This document shows positions 17,989 through 28,200 of a stretch of 64,000 nucleotides of DNA, piece by piece. The notes under the pieces were generated by a model. The model saw only the letters and a program-made list of their open reading frames with translations. It did not search any database and was not told the origin of the DNA. Position 1 is the stretch's first letter; every line of letters begins with the position of its first letter. The stretch comes from CBDCWQ01 sp965223435 (lineage in GTDB: Bacteria > Myxococcota > Kuafuiibacteriia > Kuafuiibacteriales > Kuafuiibacteriaceae), in NCBI GenBank assembly GCA_965223435.1, contig CBDCWQ010000022.1, positions 558,001-622,000 of the forward strand, read 5' to 3'. Position numbers and translations under genes: made by a program.

Positions 17989-19827
17989 CTATCCAATCTC
18001 GGTAGTTGCATCGATATTCATGCTTCGAATTTTCTCGAATGTCGCAGCGAGTCCGTTTATTGCCCGTAGCCGGTCCTCGGAACGTTCGGCGCGAAGCTGC
18101 TGAAGGAGTGATCCGAGTAGTCGGCTTTCCTCAGATTGTGCAAGTTTAAGAGCCTGAGGTTCAGTCTCGAGTTCTTGACTGGTTTTGCCCGTAAGCATTT
18201 GGAGGAGCATAGTACCCACTGCGTAAAAATCCGAGGCAGGGCTTTGTTTTCCGGAAACCAGGACCTCCGGAGCGCAGTAGTTGTGTGCGGTGCGTGGTGG
18301 CTTTGCGTGTCCTGCGTAATCGAGATCAAATGCGCTCATGCGCACGGTCTCGCGTCCAAGATTCTCGGAGACGACGAACCGCCCTGGATGGAGATGCCCG
18401 GCGATGTGGCCACGACGATGGAACTCTCGAAGAATAGCCGAGATTTGCTGCCCAATCTGGATCACTCGAGGCACAGGAAACGGTGCTTCCTCGGACATGA
18501 CTTCTTCCAAGTTTGTGCCTGTCATTTCCTCTAAGACAAAATAGACCCTCCCGGATTTAGTGGTACCGGCCTTGAGCAGAGGGATGACTCCGGGGTGGAC
18601 GACTTCTTGGGCCGCCTGCGCCCACGCCATGAGATGGGTCCGGAATTCGGGCAATAACCGGTCGGTGCAAATTTGTACTACGAGAGGATGATCCTTCCCC
18701 ACGACTGATGCGGCGAAGGTTGCGCCCCTGAGTCCGGACACACAGGCGCCAAGGACAAAGCCTTCGAAGCGTCTTCCTTCCATTTTGGCCAGATCGTCTG
18801 CTTTGTCGCTCGGTGGTTCGGGGTGTGACGGATTGGCACCATCCTCGGTGGCGCGCTGGATCACTTGGGTACGGTGAGCGTTGGTCGGAGCACGCTCTGT
18901 GTCAACCAGGTGGTGAATCAGATCGGGACTGAAGAGCTTTTTTGGGGTCTTCTCCCGTGACGAGCTCATCTTTCGAATATGAGATAGCCATCGTCGAAGA
19001 AGAACCTGCGGGGCCCGAGCGTTTCGTTGGATAAGCGCCGACCAACAGGCCTCCAACATTTCTTCGGCATCTCTATAGCGATCTTTGGTCAAGGATCTAC
19101 ACGCCCGGCTAACGATCTGATAAATATCGTGGGGAAGGCGTTTTGTTGGTGCATGAACATCGCCAAGGATCAAGGCCTTGAGAATTAGGCCCAGGGCGAA
19201 GAGGTCGGTTCTTGGGTCGACAAGGCCTCCTTGGGTTTGCTCGGGGGCCATATAGGCGACGGTTCCTATCGCAACATTTACGTCGGTCTTTGTTGCTTTC
19301 GAGTAGGCTTGGGCTGCACCGAAATCAACGAGGCAAACTTCTCCGGACCAGGATATGAGGATGTTGTTGGGGTTCAGATCCCGGTGGATCACACCCAAGT
19401 TTTGGCCGTCGTCGTCGGTTGCCGAGTGAATATAGGCCAGACCCTCGGCGATACGAACTGTGAGGTATAGGGCGAGCTCTGCTTTGATTGGTGATTTTAG
19501 TTGGATGGCTGTACGCAAGAGCGTATCGAGGCTCGCACCATCCATGTAGGCCATAACCACGAGCGGCCCGGGCGCTTCGTTTGTGAGGTCGATGACCTGA
19601 ATGACTTGGGTATGGTTTAGCCGACTAAGAATCTTCATCTCGTCGAGAAAGCTTGCTCGAACCAATGGAATCTGCCGGACATGGGGTCTCAGTCTTTTGA
19701 TCAATACTCTGCGGGGAAAGTGTATGCTGCATATCTCAGCGATGACAATTTCAGTTGTTTCACCCTGGTGAAGAGCGCCCACGATGTTGTAGCGGGTGCG
19801 CCCGACTTCAATGTGCTCGCTTTCCAT
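17989..19827 (-). CDS. Ser/Thr kinase fused to a pseudokinase
   Basis: A 612-residue cytoplasmic protein. The first kinase domain is complete: Lys44 in VLIKRL, HRDLNPNN (148-155) and DFG (168-170), with an APE motif in AYMAPEQ. A linker of about 80 residues follows. The second domain (about 353-600) has a kinase fold but lost its active residues: Gln replaces the ATP-site Lys (LVVQICTDRL), HRD is replaced in AGHLHPGRFVV, and DFG is replaced by FDLD. The APE-like CAPEVLVSG and the DFYAVG helix are kept. A pseudokinase in the same chain usually regulates the active domain or acts as a docking platform. There is no membrane helix. The gene is divergent from the sigma54-promoted operon at 20108, with 280 bp between. 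Confidence 0.88.
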   Translation of the reverse strand: MESEHIEVGRTRYNIVGALHQGETTEIVIAEICSIHFPRRVLIKRLRPHVRQIPLVRASFLDEMKILSRLNHTQVIQVIDLTNEAPGPLVVMAYMDGASLDTLLRTAIQLKSPIKAELALYLTVRIAEGLAYIHSATDDDGQNLGVIHRDLNPNNILISWSGEVCLVDFGAAQAYSKATKTDVNVAIGTVAYMAPEQTQGGLVDPRTDLFALGLILKALILGDVHAPTKRLPHDIYQIVSRACRSLTKDRYRDAEEMLEACWSALIQRNARAPQVLLRRWLSHIRKMSSSREKTPKKLFSPDLIHHLVDTERAPTNAHRTQVIQRATEDGANPSHPEPPSDKADDLAKMEGRRFEGFVLGACVSGLRGATFAASVVGKDHPLVVQICTDRLLPEFRTHLMAWAQAAQEVVHPGVIPLLKAGTTKSGRVYFVLEEMTGTNLEEVMSEEAPFPVPRVIQIGQQISAILREFHRRGHIAGHLHPGRFVVSENLGRETVRMSAFDLDYAGHAKPPRTAHNYCAPEVLVSGKQSPASDFYAVGTMLLQMLTGKTSQELETEPQALKLAQSEESRLLGSLLQQLRAERSEDRLRAINGLAATFEKIRSMNIDATTEIG

Positions 19828-20079
19828 GTCTATGACTCGCTGACGGGTATTCCAAAAGCCCCTTATCTGTTGTGGCCCGAGGAGGTCTCGGCGTCAACTA
19901 CGCCCCCAGTCTGAATGGGGCCACCGGGGTTCGTCCTGGTTCCTCCTCTTGCAGTAAAGTTAACGTAGCTAGATAGGCTACCGAAATACCCCTAGTTCGC
20001 CGAAGACTTGGGGTCTTTGGTTTACAACAACCTGTGCACCCGAGCTCTCACAATGGAGCGAGTAGACTTCGAGGGGCCG

Positions 20080-20095
20080 TGGCACGTGCCTTGCT
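20080..20095 (+). promoter_or_regulatory. Sigma54 (-24/-12) promoter for the HAF/RHS gene series
   Basis: TGGCACGTGCCTTGCT fits the consensus TGGCAC-N5-TTGCT, with GG and GC ten bases apart. It lies in the 280-bp divergent region. Transcription would start about 12 bases after the GC, near 20105, only 2-4 bases before the GTG at 20108, so the message could be nearly leaderless unless translation starts further in. Confidence 0.75.
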
Positions 20096-20107
20096 TTACC
20101 TTCGTTC

Positions 20108-23050
20108 GTGATAACAACAGACGCAAGCCAAATATGTCGTCCCGCAATCGCTATTCTTGTGGGGTGCATGCTCACCCATTGCCTTGGCCAGGTTGACCAA
20201 GATCACGCCTCCAGTGCAGCCGTAGCCAAGGCGTGGATCATTGACACTGGGATTTTGGGAAATCAGACACTCTCCGAGCCTTGGTCTATCGACCCCGAAG
20301 GTCGAGTGATCGGCTTTGGTACCAGCGAAAACGGTGTAACTCGGACCTTCACCTGGATGGATCGTGTGAGTACGGATCTAGGAGCCCTGCACAATGTTCA
20401 CACGGTCGTTAAGCCAACTGCCACCAGTGACGACGGCCGATTTATCGCCGGTCTGTCCGGGATTCGAGAGGGTGAACAACAGGGCTTTGTATGGCGTAAA
20501 GATCGACCCTCCTCCATGAGGGCTCTGCCCAAAACGGAATACGAAGGGCACCCGGAGCTCATCAACAACAAGGGGCACGTGGTCATCTCCTTTTTAGACA
20601 AAGATGACAGACCACGGGCATTTCTGTGGAACGGAAGAAGCCAAATTGATCTCAAAGACATCGGTGGTACAGACGTCATTGCGTACGACATCAATAATCA
20701 TAGTGTTGCTGTCGGAACCGCGAGAACCAAAACCGGTGAATTTCACGCGGTGGCCTGGCTGCCCAGAAAACCAGCCATCGATCTCACTTTGGAGCTTCCG
20801 AAGGGCGCAACGCGAGCAAAAGCCACTCACGTCAACGATGCCAACCAAGTTGTCGTGAGTTATCAGCTCAATGCGTCGGGCGCGCGCGGAGCATTTCTTT
20901 GGGACCTCCGAACTGCGACAAGGACCGAGCTTCAGTCGGTTGGAGGAAGCAGCTCAATTCCTACCCACCTTACAAGGGATGGCCGGGTTTTCGGAGTAAG
21001 CACAAACGTTGAAGGGCAAAAGCGGCTTGTCCTATGGGAGGCCGGTCAAGTTTTCAATCTTGGCGCCCCAGCGGAGTACGACGAGTGGTCGATCGTGGCG
21101 GTCAATGATTCTGGCCAATGGGCAGGTTCTGCGCATCATACTCGATCCGACATCTGGGTACCTGTGTTCGGCGTCGGATCGACTGTCCTTAATATTGCTG
21201 AGGCAGCGCAAAAACAAGGGTGGTCTGTCCATGACATACATGGCCTCAATGACTCCGGTCAGATCCTAGCCTCTGGTAAACGCAACTCAGAAGCACTTCG
21301 GTCCATCATCATCGAAACTGGGCGGTGGACAAACTTCGTCTCTCCCCCTCGGCTGTATTGTCGCATGTCGGCGCCATCATTCGATGAACTCGAATCCGGC
21401 TTGGTGACCGTCCCCGTGGTCTACGGAAATGGCACAGCGCACGATGTACCGATCAAGGGCGGGCTGAGACTCACGATTCCCAAGGGAACGACCTATGTTG
21501 CTGCCACTGAAGGTGGCGTTCTTTCAGGGGCCACAGCATTTTGGCCGCTAGACCGATTACCGTCGAGCGCTCGCTATAGAATGGCAGCCCTCAAGCTCAA
21601 ATTGGATTCCGACTTCAGCGGTTCGCTTTCACTCAAATGCAGTCTTTTTGGGCAAAACGGAAAAATATCTTCGCCCAAATCGCCACCGGTACCCAAACCA
21701 CAGCCCGAGCATGAGCAAGATCTTATTGAAATCCAGATGCTTACCGACGCCAGCCCTCTGACCATCAAAGAAGGACAGCAAGTTTCATTTTCTCTTCGAC
21801 TGAGTCGAGCACCGCCAACACCGACCGCGTTGAGCCTTGTATGGAAAACAAAGGCCTCAGGTGTGACCCTTGTGGGCGCCCTTCCTCGGTTTACTGCTTC
21901 CAACTGGGACCAGGCACAGCGCATTACGTTGCTCGCGGAGGAGGATCAGGACACACAGAACAATCAGCTTCAATTCACGTTGTCGGGCAAGCAACTCCGT
22001 AGCCAAGAGTTTAGTCTTACTACTCTCGACAACGATCCCCAGATCGTTGTCGACACGCACACTGTGCAGGTCCCAGAAGGCCAACATTCTAGCTTCAGTA
22101 TCGCACTTACTAAACCGCCTACTGAGGACTTTCTTGTTCGGATTCGGCGACGGGAGGGTGACCCATCCTTAACCATCACCAACAATGCACCCATTACGTT
22201 CACCGCGCAAAATTGGTCGAAGCCACAGTCTGTGCGTATTGCAGCAGAAAAAGATGACGATTCTATCGACGGGCACGCCGTCTTTTCGGTGGTCGGGCCT
22301 TTTCGTCCTACGATTACAGTTCATGCCATAGAAAACGACGCGAGCCTCCAGCTGACCATGAACGAAGTCCCCGGTGGCTCCGCATTTCCTTCAGGCGTTA
22401 CCAGCTGGGCGAAGGGTGCCCTCATTCGAGTTCGAGCGACACCGTCTCCGGGCTACGCGTTTGACCGATGGGTTGGCACCATAACGCCGGACGATCGCAA
22501 ATCGCCAAGCGCAAGACTTAAAATCGAAAATGATCTCTTTCTTTCGCCACGTTTTGTATCCAAGGACGACCAAGACAGAGACGGAATGCCTGATGCGTGG
22601 GAAACACGCCACTTTGGGAACACCCAGTCAAACCCCAAAGAAGATCCCGATGGCGACGGATTTACCAACATTCAAGAAGCCCAACACCAAACCGACCCTA
22701 CGAAGAGCACTGTCACAGTGCAGTTTGTGAATAATCTATCCACCGCAACCCAAGATGACACCATCCCAGTTGTTCTTAAGCTTTCTGGGCCTTCCGAGGC
22801 GCCGGTTTCACTGACTCTAGATGTACGCGAAGAAGGCGCTAAGCTAGGCACGGATTACACAATTGACGGAACGTTTCCAAGAAAACTCGTCTTCTCCCCC
22901 GGGGAAACGGAAAAGAGATTTGGGCTTCATGCCATGACTGAAGGAAACTCAGCCGAGGAAGTCGGCGTGACTTTTTGGTTTTCGGATCTTGTTGGGGCTC
23001 AGCCTGGCGATCAAAGTACACGCGAGTGCTCCTGCAATATCTCCCCCTAA
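20108..23050 (+). CDS. Exported HAF-repeat protein with Calx-beta-like and TSP3-like domains
   Basis: A 980-residue exported protein. GTG start; the N-terminus (PAIAILVGCMLTHCLGQ) is a signal sequence, possibly of lipoprotein type. Residues about 60-380 hold HAF-type repeats with recurring xAFLWxxG patterns (TFTWMD, GFVWRK, AFLWNG, AVAWLP, AFLWDL). Two Calx-beta-like domains follow (about 540-740), then an InlB-type beta repeat (GYAFDRWVG), a calcium-loop segment of TSP3 type (DRDGMPDAW; PDGDGFTNIQEA) and a third Calx-beta-like unit. All are extracellular modules for adhesion or matrix binding. It is the first gene after the sigma54 promoter and lies 47 bp before the next gene. Confidence 0.8.
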   Translation: MITTDASQICRPAIAILVGCMLTHCLGQVDQDHASSAAVAKAWIIDTGILGNQTLSEPWSIDPEGRVIGFGTSENGVTRTFTWMDRVSTDLGALHNVHTVVKPTATSDDGRFIAGLSGIREGEQQGFVWRKDRPSSMRALPKTEYEGHPELINNKGHVVISFLDKDDRPRAFLWNGRSQIDLKDIGGTDVIAYDINNHSVAVGTARTKTGEFHAVAWLPRKPAIDLTLELPKGATRAKATHVNDANQVVVSYQLNASGARGAFLWDLRTATRTELQSVGGSSSIPTHLTRDGRVFGVSTNVEGQKRLVLWEAGQVFNLGAPAEYDEWSIVAVNDSGQWAGSAHHTRSDIWVPVFGVGSTVLNIAEAAQKQGWSVHDIHGLNDSGQILASGKRNSEALRSIIIETGRWTNFVSPPRLYCRMSAPSFDELESGLVTVPVVYGNGTAHDVPIKGGLRLTIPKGTTYVAATEGGVLSGATAFWPLDRLPSSARYRMAALKLKLDSDFSGSLSLKCSLFGQNGKISSPKSPPVPKPQPEHEQDLIEIQMLTDASPLTIKEGQQVSFSLRLSRAPPTPTALSLVWKTKASGVTLVGALPRFTASNWDQAQRITLLAEEDQDTQNNQLQFTLSGKQLRSQEFSLTTLDNDPQIVVDTHTVQVPEGQHSSFSIALTKPPTEDFLVRIRRREGDPSLTITNNAPITFTAQNWSKPQSVRIAAEKDDDSIDGHAVFSVVGPFRPTITVHAIENDASLQLTMNEVPGGSAFPSGVTSWAKGALIRVRATPSPGYAFDRWVGTITPDDRKSPSARLKIENDLFLSPRFVSKDDQDRDGMPDAWETRHFGNTQSNPKEDPDGDGFTNIQEAQHQTDPTKSTVTVQFVNNLSTATQDDTIPVVLKLSGPSEAPVSLTLDVREEGAKLGTDYTIDGTFPRKLVFSPGETEKRFGLHAMTEGNSAEEVGVTFWFSDLVGAQPGDQSTRECSCNISP

Positions 23051-23097
23051 GGCCAACCATGGTCTCACAGCCCACAGTATCGAGAAGAGGACTACCC

Positions 23098-25074
23098 ATG
23101 CCAACGACAACGACCCGTCATGGTCCAAAACATGTTCACTGGAGCATCGGACTTATTCTTAGCCACGTAGCAGCAGGCTGCCAAGGCCCGTCCACAGAAG
23201 GCTTTCAAAGAAGCAAGCTGGTGACGAATATTACAGAACTTGCAAGAGCAGTAGATAGCGCAGAAGCAGGCACAACAATCAGCATTCAAGGGGGACACTA
23301 CAAGCTGTCCAAACCCATCGAAATAGACAAACCACTCACTATTGTAGGCACGGGTGGGATGTTCGAAACACGGGTTGAAGCACCAGGACTGCGAGCTGCT
23401 TTCCGTATTCTTCCAGACGGACGAGGCACCAAGATCGAAGGGCTAGACATCGAAAGCCCCGAAGGAACAGGAATCGAAATTGTCGGGACACAATCGACCA
23501 TGGTCGAAGACGTGTCAGTGGAACATTGCCGCTTCATGAACAACAAGGTGGGCATAAACCTCCGTTGGGCAAAGGCCAAAGTGCATCACAACCTATTCGT
23601 GGACAACAAAAAATTCGCAGTCTTGGCAAACCGTTACTTGGCGGGTGAACTCTACAATAATACAAGCGTTGGGTCGGGCTTCTCAGCCATCGTAGGTCAA
23701 GGCGTGGATGTTCATCACAACATCATCGTCAATCGCAAGAACGTCAAGATCAACTACGCTATAACTCTTGTTGGTCTCCAAAGCGGGTACAAGATGCACG
23801 ACAACCTTGCGTCAGGCACCTTTTCGCGCCGGCGATTTCGTACTGCGGGAAAGGCCTCAGACAAGGATCAAACACACAGCAATCTGGCCTGGGAACCAAG
23901 CGCGGGGTTTAGGGATCCGGAATACGTACCAATGAGGGAGGAATTTAGGGGTTTCGGATACCGTGAGCCGAAGTTGATCACCGTAAACGCAGTTGGCGAC
24001 AACGATCCGATGACCCTTGCACGCGCCATTGAGGAAGCCACAGCGGGAGATACAATCACGATGCGTGACGGCGTCTATCGAATATTTGAGCCTGTCATCC
24101 TCAACAAGCCACTTAGAATCGTTTCCGAGGGTGGAATGTTTCGAACGAAGATCGAAGGGTCCAGTCTTCGGCACGCGATACTCATCGAGCCTTCAGCCAG
24201 CGGCACGGAACTTCGTGGCTTGACAGTCAAGAACACTGGTGGCGTTGGGCTCCAGGTGCGTGGAAAGAAAGGGAGCATCGTTAAGGATGTCTATGTCCAC
24301 CGATGTCGGTTCTTAGAAAATGTCTCGGCGATAGATGCGCATTGGTTTAGCGGAGAGATGAAACACAACTTGATGGTAGGCAACGGTAAGATTGCTCTTC
24401 GGGCGTTCCACTTTCAGGGAGGCAGCATCCACCACAATACGGTCGTTGATGGCGGTGGTATTCTTGGTAGCTTAACTTCCCAGGCCAGCATCCACCACAA
24501 CCTCATCGTCAACAAGAATGAAGCTGAAGCACAATATGCTCTCCTCCTGAACGGTCTTGAGGCTGGCTTTTCCATGCACAACAATGTCGCCTACGGGACC
24601 TTTACTCGAGGTTCTTTCCGGGTGGGCGGTCTCCCCGCTGCAAAGAATAGATATCATGGTAACGTTACACTTGATCCGGGCGCTAGTTTCCGTGCGCCCC
24701 GCTACACCTCTCAAGACCCCTCACTCCTTGGCGTGGGCTACTTCCGCCCGGGGTTTCTAACCTGTGAAGAAGGTCAAGCTCAACGCTGTACACCAAAGCC
24801 GTTTGTCCAACACACGGTGCGGGTCAAGAAACGATTGGGTCGGCACATCGATGGCAATCTCGATGGGCTACCTGATTCGTGGCAACGTTCGGTGGTCGAC
24901 AGAGACCCCTTCGATGCTGTCGAGGGTCTGGGTGATGTTGCTCCGGATGCCGATCCAGATGGCGATGGGCTGACCAATGTTGAAGAACATGCACTCGATT
25001 TAGACCCTCTTGTCAGGTCTGAGATCTCACCCGGCATCCGGCGGCGACTACAAGCCCACACCTTTGGACCCTAG
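23098..25074 (+). CDS. Beta-helix lipoprotein with internal duplication (chondroitinase-B-like fold)
   Basis: Start chosen at the ATG at 23098, which has GAAGAGGA 7 bases upstream; the longer frame from 22975 overlaps the previous gene and lacks such a site. The 658-residue product has a lipobox VAAGC. It then contains two homologous halves of about 250 residues, each with a GGMFxT(R/K)(I/V)E opening, repeated HHNxxV turns and an MHxNxAxGTF closing motif. This is the layout of right-handed beta-helix proteins of the chondroitinase-B type. The C-terminus carries a TSP3-like acidic segment (DADPDGDGLTNVEE), as in the gene before it. A polysaccharide lyase or binding role is possible; no catalytic residues can be named. 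Confidence 0.78.
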   Translation: MPTTTTRHGPKHVHWSIGLILSHVAAGCQGPSTEGFQRSKLVTNITELARAVDSAEAGTTISIQGGHYKLSKPIEIDKPLTIVGTGGMFETRVEAPGLRAAFRILPDGRGTKIEGLDIESPEGTGIEIVGTQSTMVEDVSVEHCRFMNNKVGINLRWAKAKVHHNLFVDNKKFAVLANRYLAGELYNNTSVGSGFSAIVGQGVDVHHNIIVNRKNVKINYAITLVGLQSGYKMHDNLASGTFSRRRFRTAGKASDKDQTHSNLAWEPSAGFRDPEYVPMREEFRGFGYREPKLITVNAVGDNDPMTLARAIEEATAGDTITMRDGVYRIFEPVILNKPLRIVSEGGMFRTKIEGSSLRHAILIEPSASGTELRGLTVKNTGGVGLQVRGKKGSIVKDVYVHRCRFLENVSAIDAHWFSGEMKHNLMVGNGKIALRAFHFQGGSIHHNTVVDGGGILGSLTSQASIHHNLIVNKNEAEAQYALLLNGLEAGFSMHNNVAYGTFTRGSFRVGGLPAAKNRYHGNVTLDPGASFRAPRYTSQDPSLLGVGYFRPGFLTCEEGQAQRCTPKPFVQHTVRVKKRLGRHIDGNLDGLPDSWQRSVVDRDPFDAVEGLGDVAPDADPDGDGLTNVEEHALDLDPLVRSEISPGIRRRLQAHTFGP

Positions 25075-25218
25075 CAGCTACGCAATGTCTCTCAATACCT
25101 AGCGGTATCGGGCGCGCGATGGAGATTAATCCGTGCACCGAGATCGGGTCGAAGGCTTCAGTACAAGTATCTACATGACAATTATCGCAGGCAAACGTGC
25201 GCGAAAAAAGGATCTCCT

Positions 25219-28200
25219 ATGAATCGACATCTCTTCTTGCAGTACAGACGAACCCGTGTATCGAAACCCTCGGGAATATTGATCACCCTTGTGGCCACTG
25301 CATGTGGTGGCCAGAATACCGACCATGCCAAAAAAACGGCTGTCGCTACCTCCCCGGGAGTGGCCAGCTACAACTACGCACCACATCAATATATACCCCC
25401 GGCGTTGCGTGACTACTACAACAACGTTTTGTCCGCGGCCATCCGTGCCGAGATTGCCTCTCATTCTCCGTATCCAGCTGACCTCCTCCCTAGCGCGGAA
25501 GGGTGGTACGGGAACTGGAAGCACGCCTTTTATCCCAATGCACCCCAGATCGACCTCATAGCTCCTCACGAGCGGTCCACTCTTGATGATCATCGTATCG
25601 GAACGTATCGAATCGAACCAGGGCTTCGCTGGAATGACGTTAACAAAAATCGATTGTGGGACCCGGAGGAAGATATTTGGAACGAACTGGGTCAAAGCTG
25701 CCCAATCGGGAACAGTTTTCAGTACGATGAGAGCAAGGACCAGCAGGTTTATGCCGGCGCTGCATGGGAAACGGAAGACTGCGCATATTCTCATACCAAG
25801 GGTCCTGATGCCCAAACCGTCATGCTCCTGTACAACGATCTTGACCGGAACAAGGGCCGCAATCCTGGGGAACCTCTGTGGCTCGTTGGACCCAACACGA
25901 AGGGGCAAAACGACAAGATCTACTACCGGGACGCCAATGGCGATGGTCAGTGGTCCGGGGGCGAAGATATTTGGATCGATGTTGCTGATGATGGGGTGTA
26001 CAATGCTGGGGTTGATTCCCAGGTTCATGTTCCTGGTAGTTGGAGCACACCCGACGGAGCCTGGGGAAAACAAAAAGGTGTCTACTATCATGTCAACAGC
26101 CAAGGTGACTTTAATATCTGGAAGGATTCGTCTACGGATACCCACCAGCTATTCGACACCATGAGGTTTGAGGTCAACGCTCTGCGGCTGGCTGCTGGCC
26201 AGCCTGTACTTCAGTGGACACACGTACCCGCTCGAACAGTAACGCCGCCCGTGTCCTCGGTTTCCGTTTCTCCCGCCGGGCCATGGGACTTTTCGTTTTC
26301 AAACGCGATTCGTCCTCGCTTCAATGGGGTGATCTTCAAGGAACACTTTGTAGAAATCGCTAACGCGCTCGGCGCTTCCGCGCCGCCCGCTGTGGATGTG
26401 CCGTTCGCCTCCAGAGAGGCTATGCTCAACAATTTTCCTGACACAGATAGAGATGACCTTGTAGATTTGGCGGTTGATCTCGATGCTCCGGAAAACGAAA
26501 CTGGTGCGATTGTCTTTGAACCTGAGTGGAAGCGTCCCCAGGTCTATCTACCGTTGTGGTCTACCCAGGGGGGCACAACCAACGTTCACGCTTACGTCCA
26601 CCAAGGAGGTCTTGAGAACGGGCGCTCAACCCACAAAACTCATCCAGACGCTGACGAGCATGGTATCTGGCAAGTGTGGAGTCTAGACACACGAGCTCGC
26701 GTCGGCATCGTTCTCACTGAAGCTGGGGAGCACATCAAACGAATTGAGGTTATTCGCCCTCGAGGGAACGTTGTTGTCTTCGACTTTCCTTGGCTGGCTG
26801 CTACATCGCAGTTCAGTGAGGTCGGCTTTCCCATCGGCATCAACGAAAGACGTACCTATGTCTTGAGAGACCGTTCTCCCGACAGAGACCTCGACTTGGA
26901 TTACGATCTCTGGTTTGAATCAGGAATTGTGCATCGTTTCGATGGTCGAAGTGGCGCCCTCCAAAATGTTGTGTCGGGTTTTGGAGCGCTGATCTCTTTG
27001 TCCAAGCCAAAAGCGCAGAAATATGACGCAGAATTGGTGTGGAAGAATGGACGAATTGATGAAATTCGATACCGTGGACTCAAAGATCCATCTGCAGCCA
27101 AAACAACCAAACTGGTTTACGATGGCATTGGCGCCGACGCACTTATCCAAGAACTCGACAAAGCCGACTCGGACGTCTCGATGGCTGTCGACGACCCCAA
27201 AACGGGATCTACTATCACCTGGGGATCGGGGGTGACAATGACCCGCAGTGGTTCAAGTGTGACTCGGAATGTACCCGGGATTGGCACCATCAAGGTTACG
27301 ACCATACTCGACGCCGATCGATTTCTTGTTGAGCAGAAGAGGGAAGTGAACGGCGGCACTTCGATCCTGCGTTATCAGAGATCCGCCGACTTTACGCGAA
27401 CGCCTTCGGGGCTGCCTCGATGGGGAAAGACTACGAGAATCGAATACCCAGACGGAACGTGGAGCGTTCGGGAGTATGATCCTACGTCGGGTTGGCTTAC
27501 GAAAGTCGTACGTCCGTTTAAAGACGCTACGCTTACCCACCCTCACTCCGCATCTGAAGTGACTGTGTATGGTTACGACGCCGTCGCCGGGGGTGATGCC
27601 CCAAGTCCGATCGATCCCAGCAGCAAACCCCGATCGATGGTCACCACGATTCAAGGCCAAGAGGCAAACCGGCGATACTTTAGCTATTCCGGGGCCAAAG
27701 TGACTGTCCACCAAGCCATAAAGGCGGGGGCTGCATACGACGACGAATCGAACATCATATCAGCGATCGAGATTGGGCCAAACAGCATGATCGAGACGGG
27801 TGCTGCTGGCGTGCGTAGGACCCTTTTTCGGCGTGCAGAGAAGGCGCTCGGGAAGATCTCTATCCCACATCTTGCAGTTTCAAACCGTCGCCAAAACGCT
27901 TTTGGAGAGTCCATCGACGAAGGCACGTCGTTGGATGCCTTTGGGCATGTTGTGGAACACACTTTCCCAGATGGTACCAAGCAGAGGTTCGAAGGCCTTC
28001 AATGGCACCTTGGTGCGCTCACTGTGACTGGGCGCGATGAGTCCGTTACGACCTACACCTACTATCCCAACGGTTGGCTTGAGACTCGCACCAGGTTTGG
28101 AGTGACGGAAAGCTTTGGCTACGATGCGATGGCTAACATCACTGAGATTTCTAAAGCTGGCGGAGGCCTAAGCACAACGGTCAAGAGTCAGTACGATCAC

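Noticed and set aside
22975..23097. Longer start of the second beta-helix lipoprotein
   Set aside because: It overlaps the HAF gene and has no ribosome site, whereas 23098 has GAAGAGGA and leaves a normal signal sequence.
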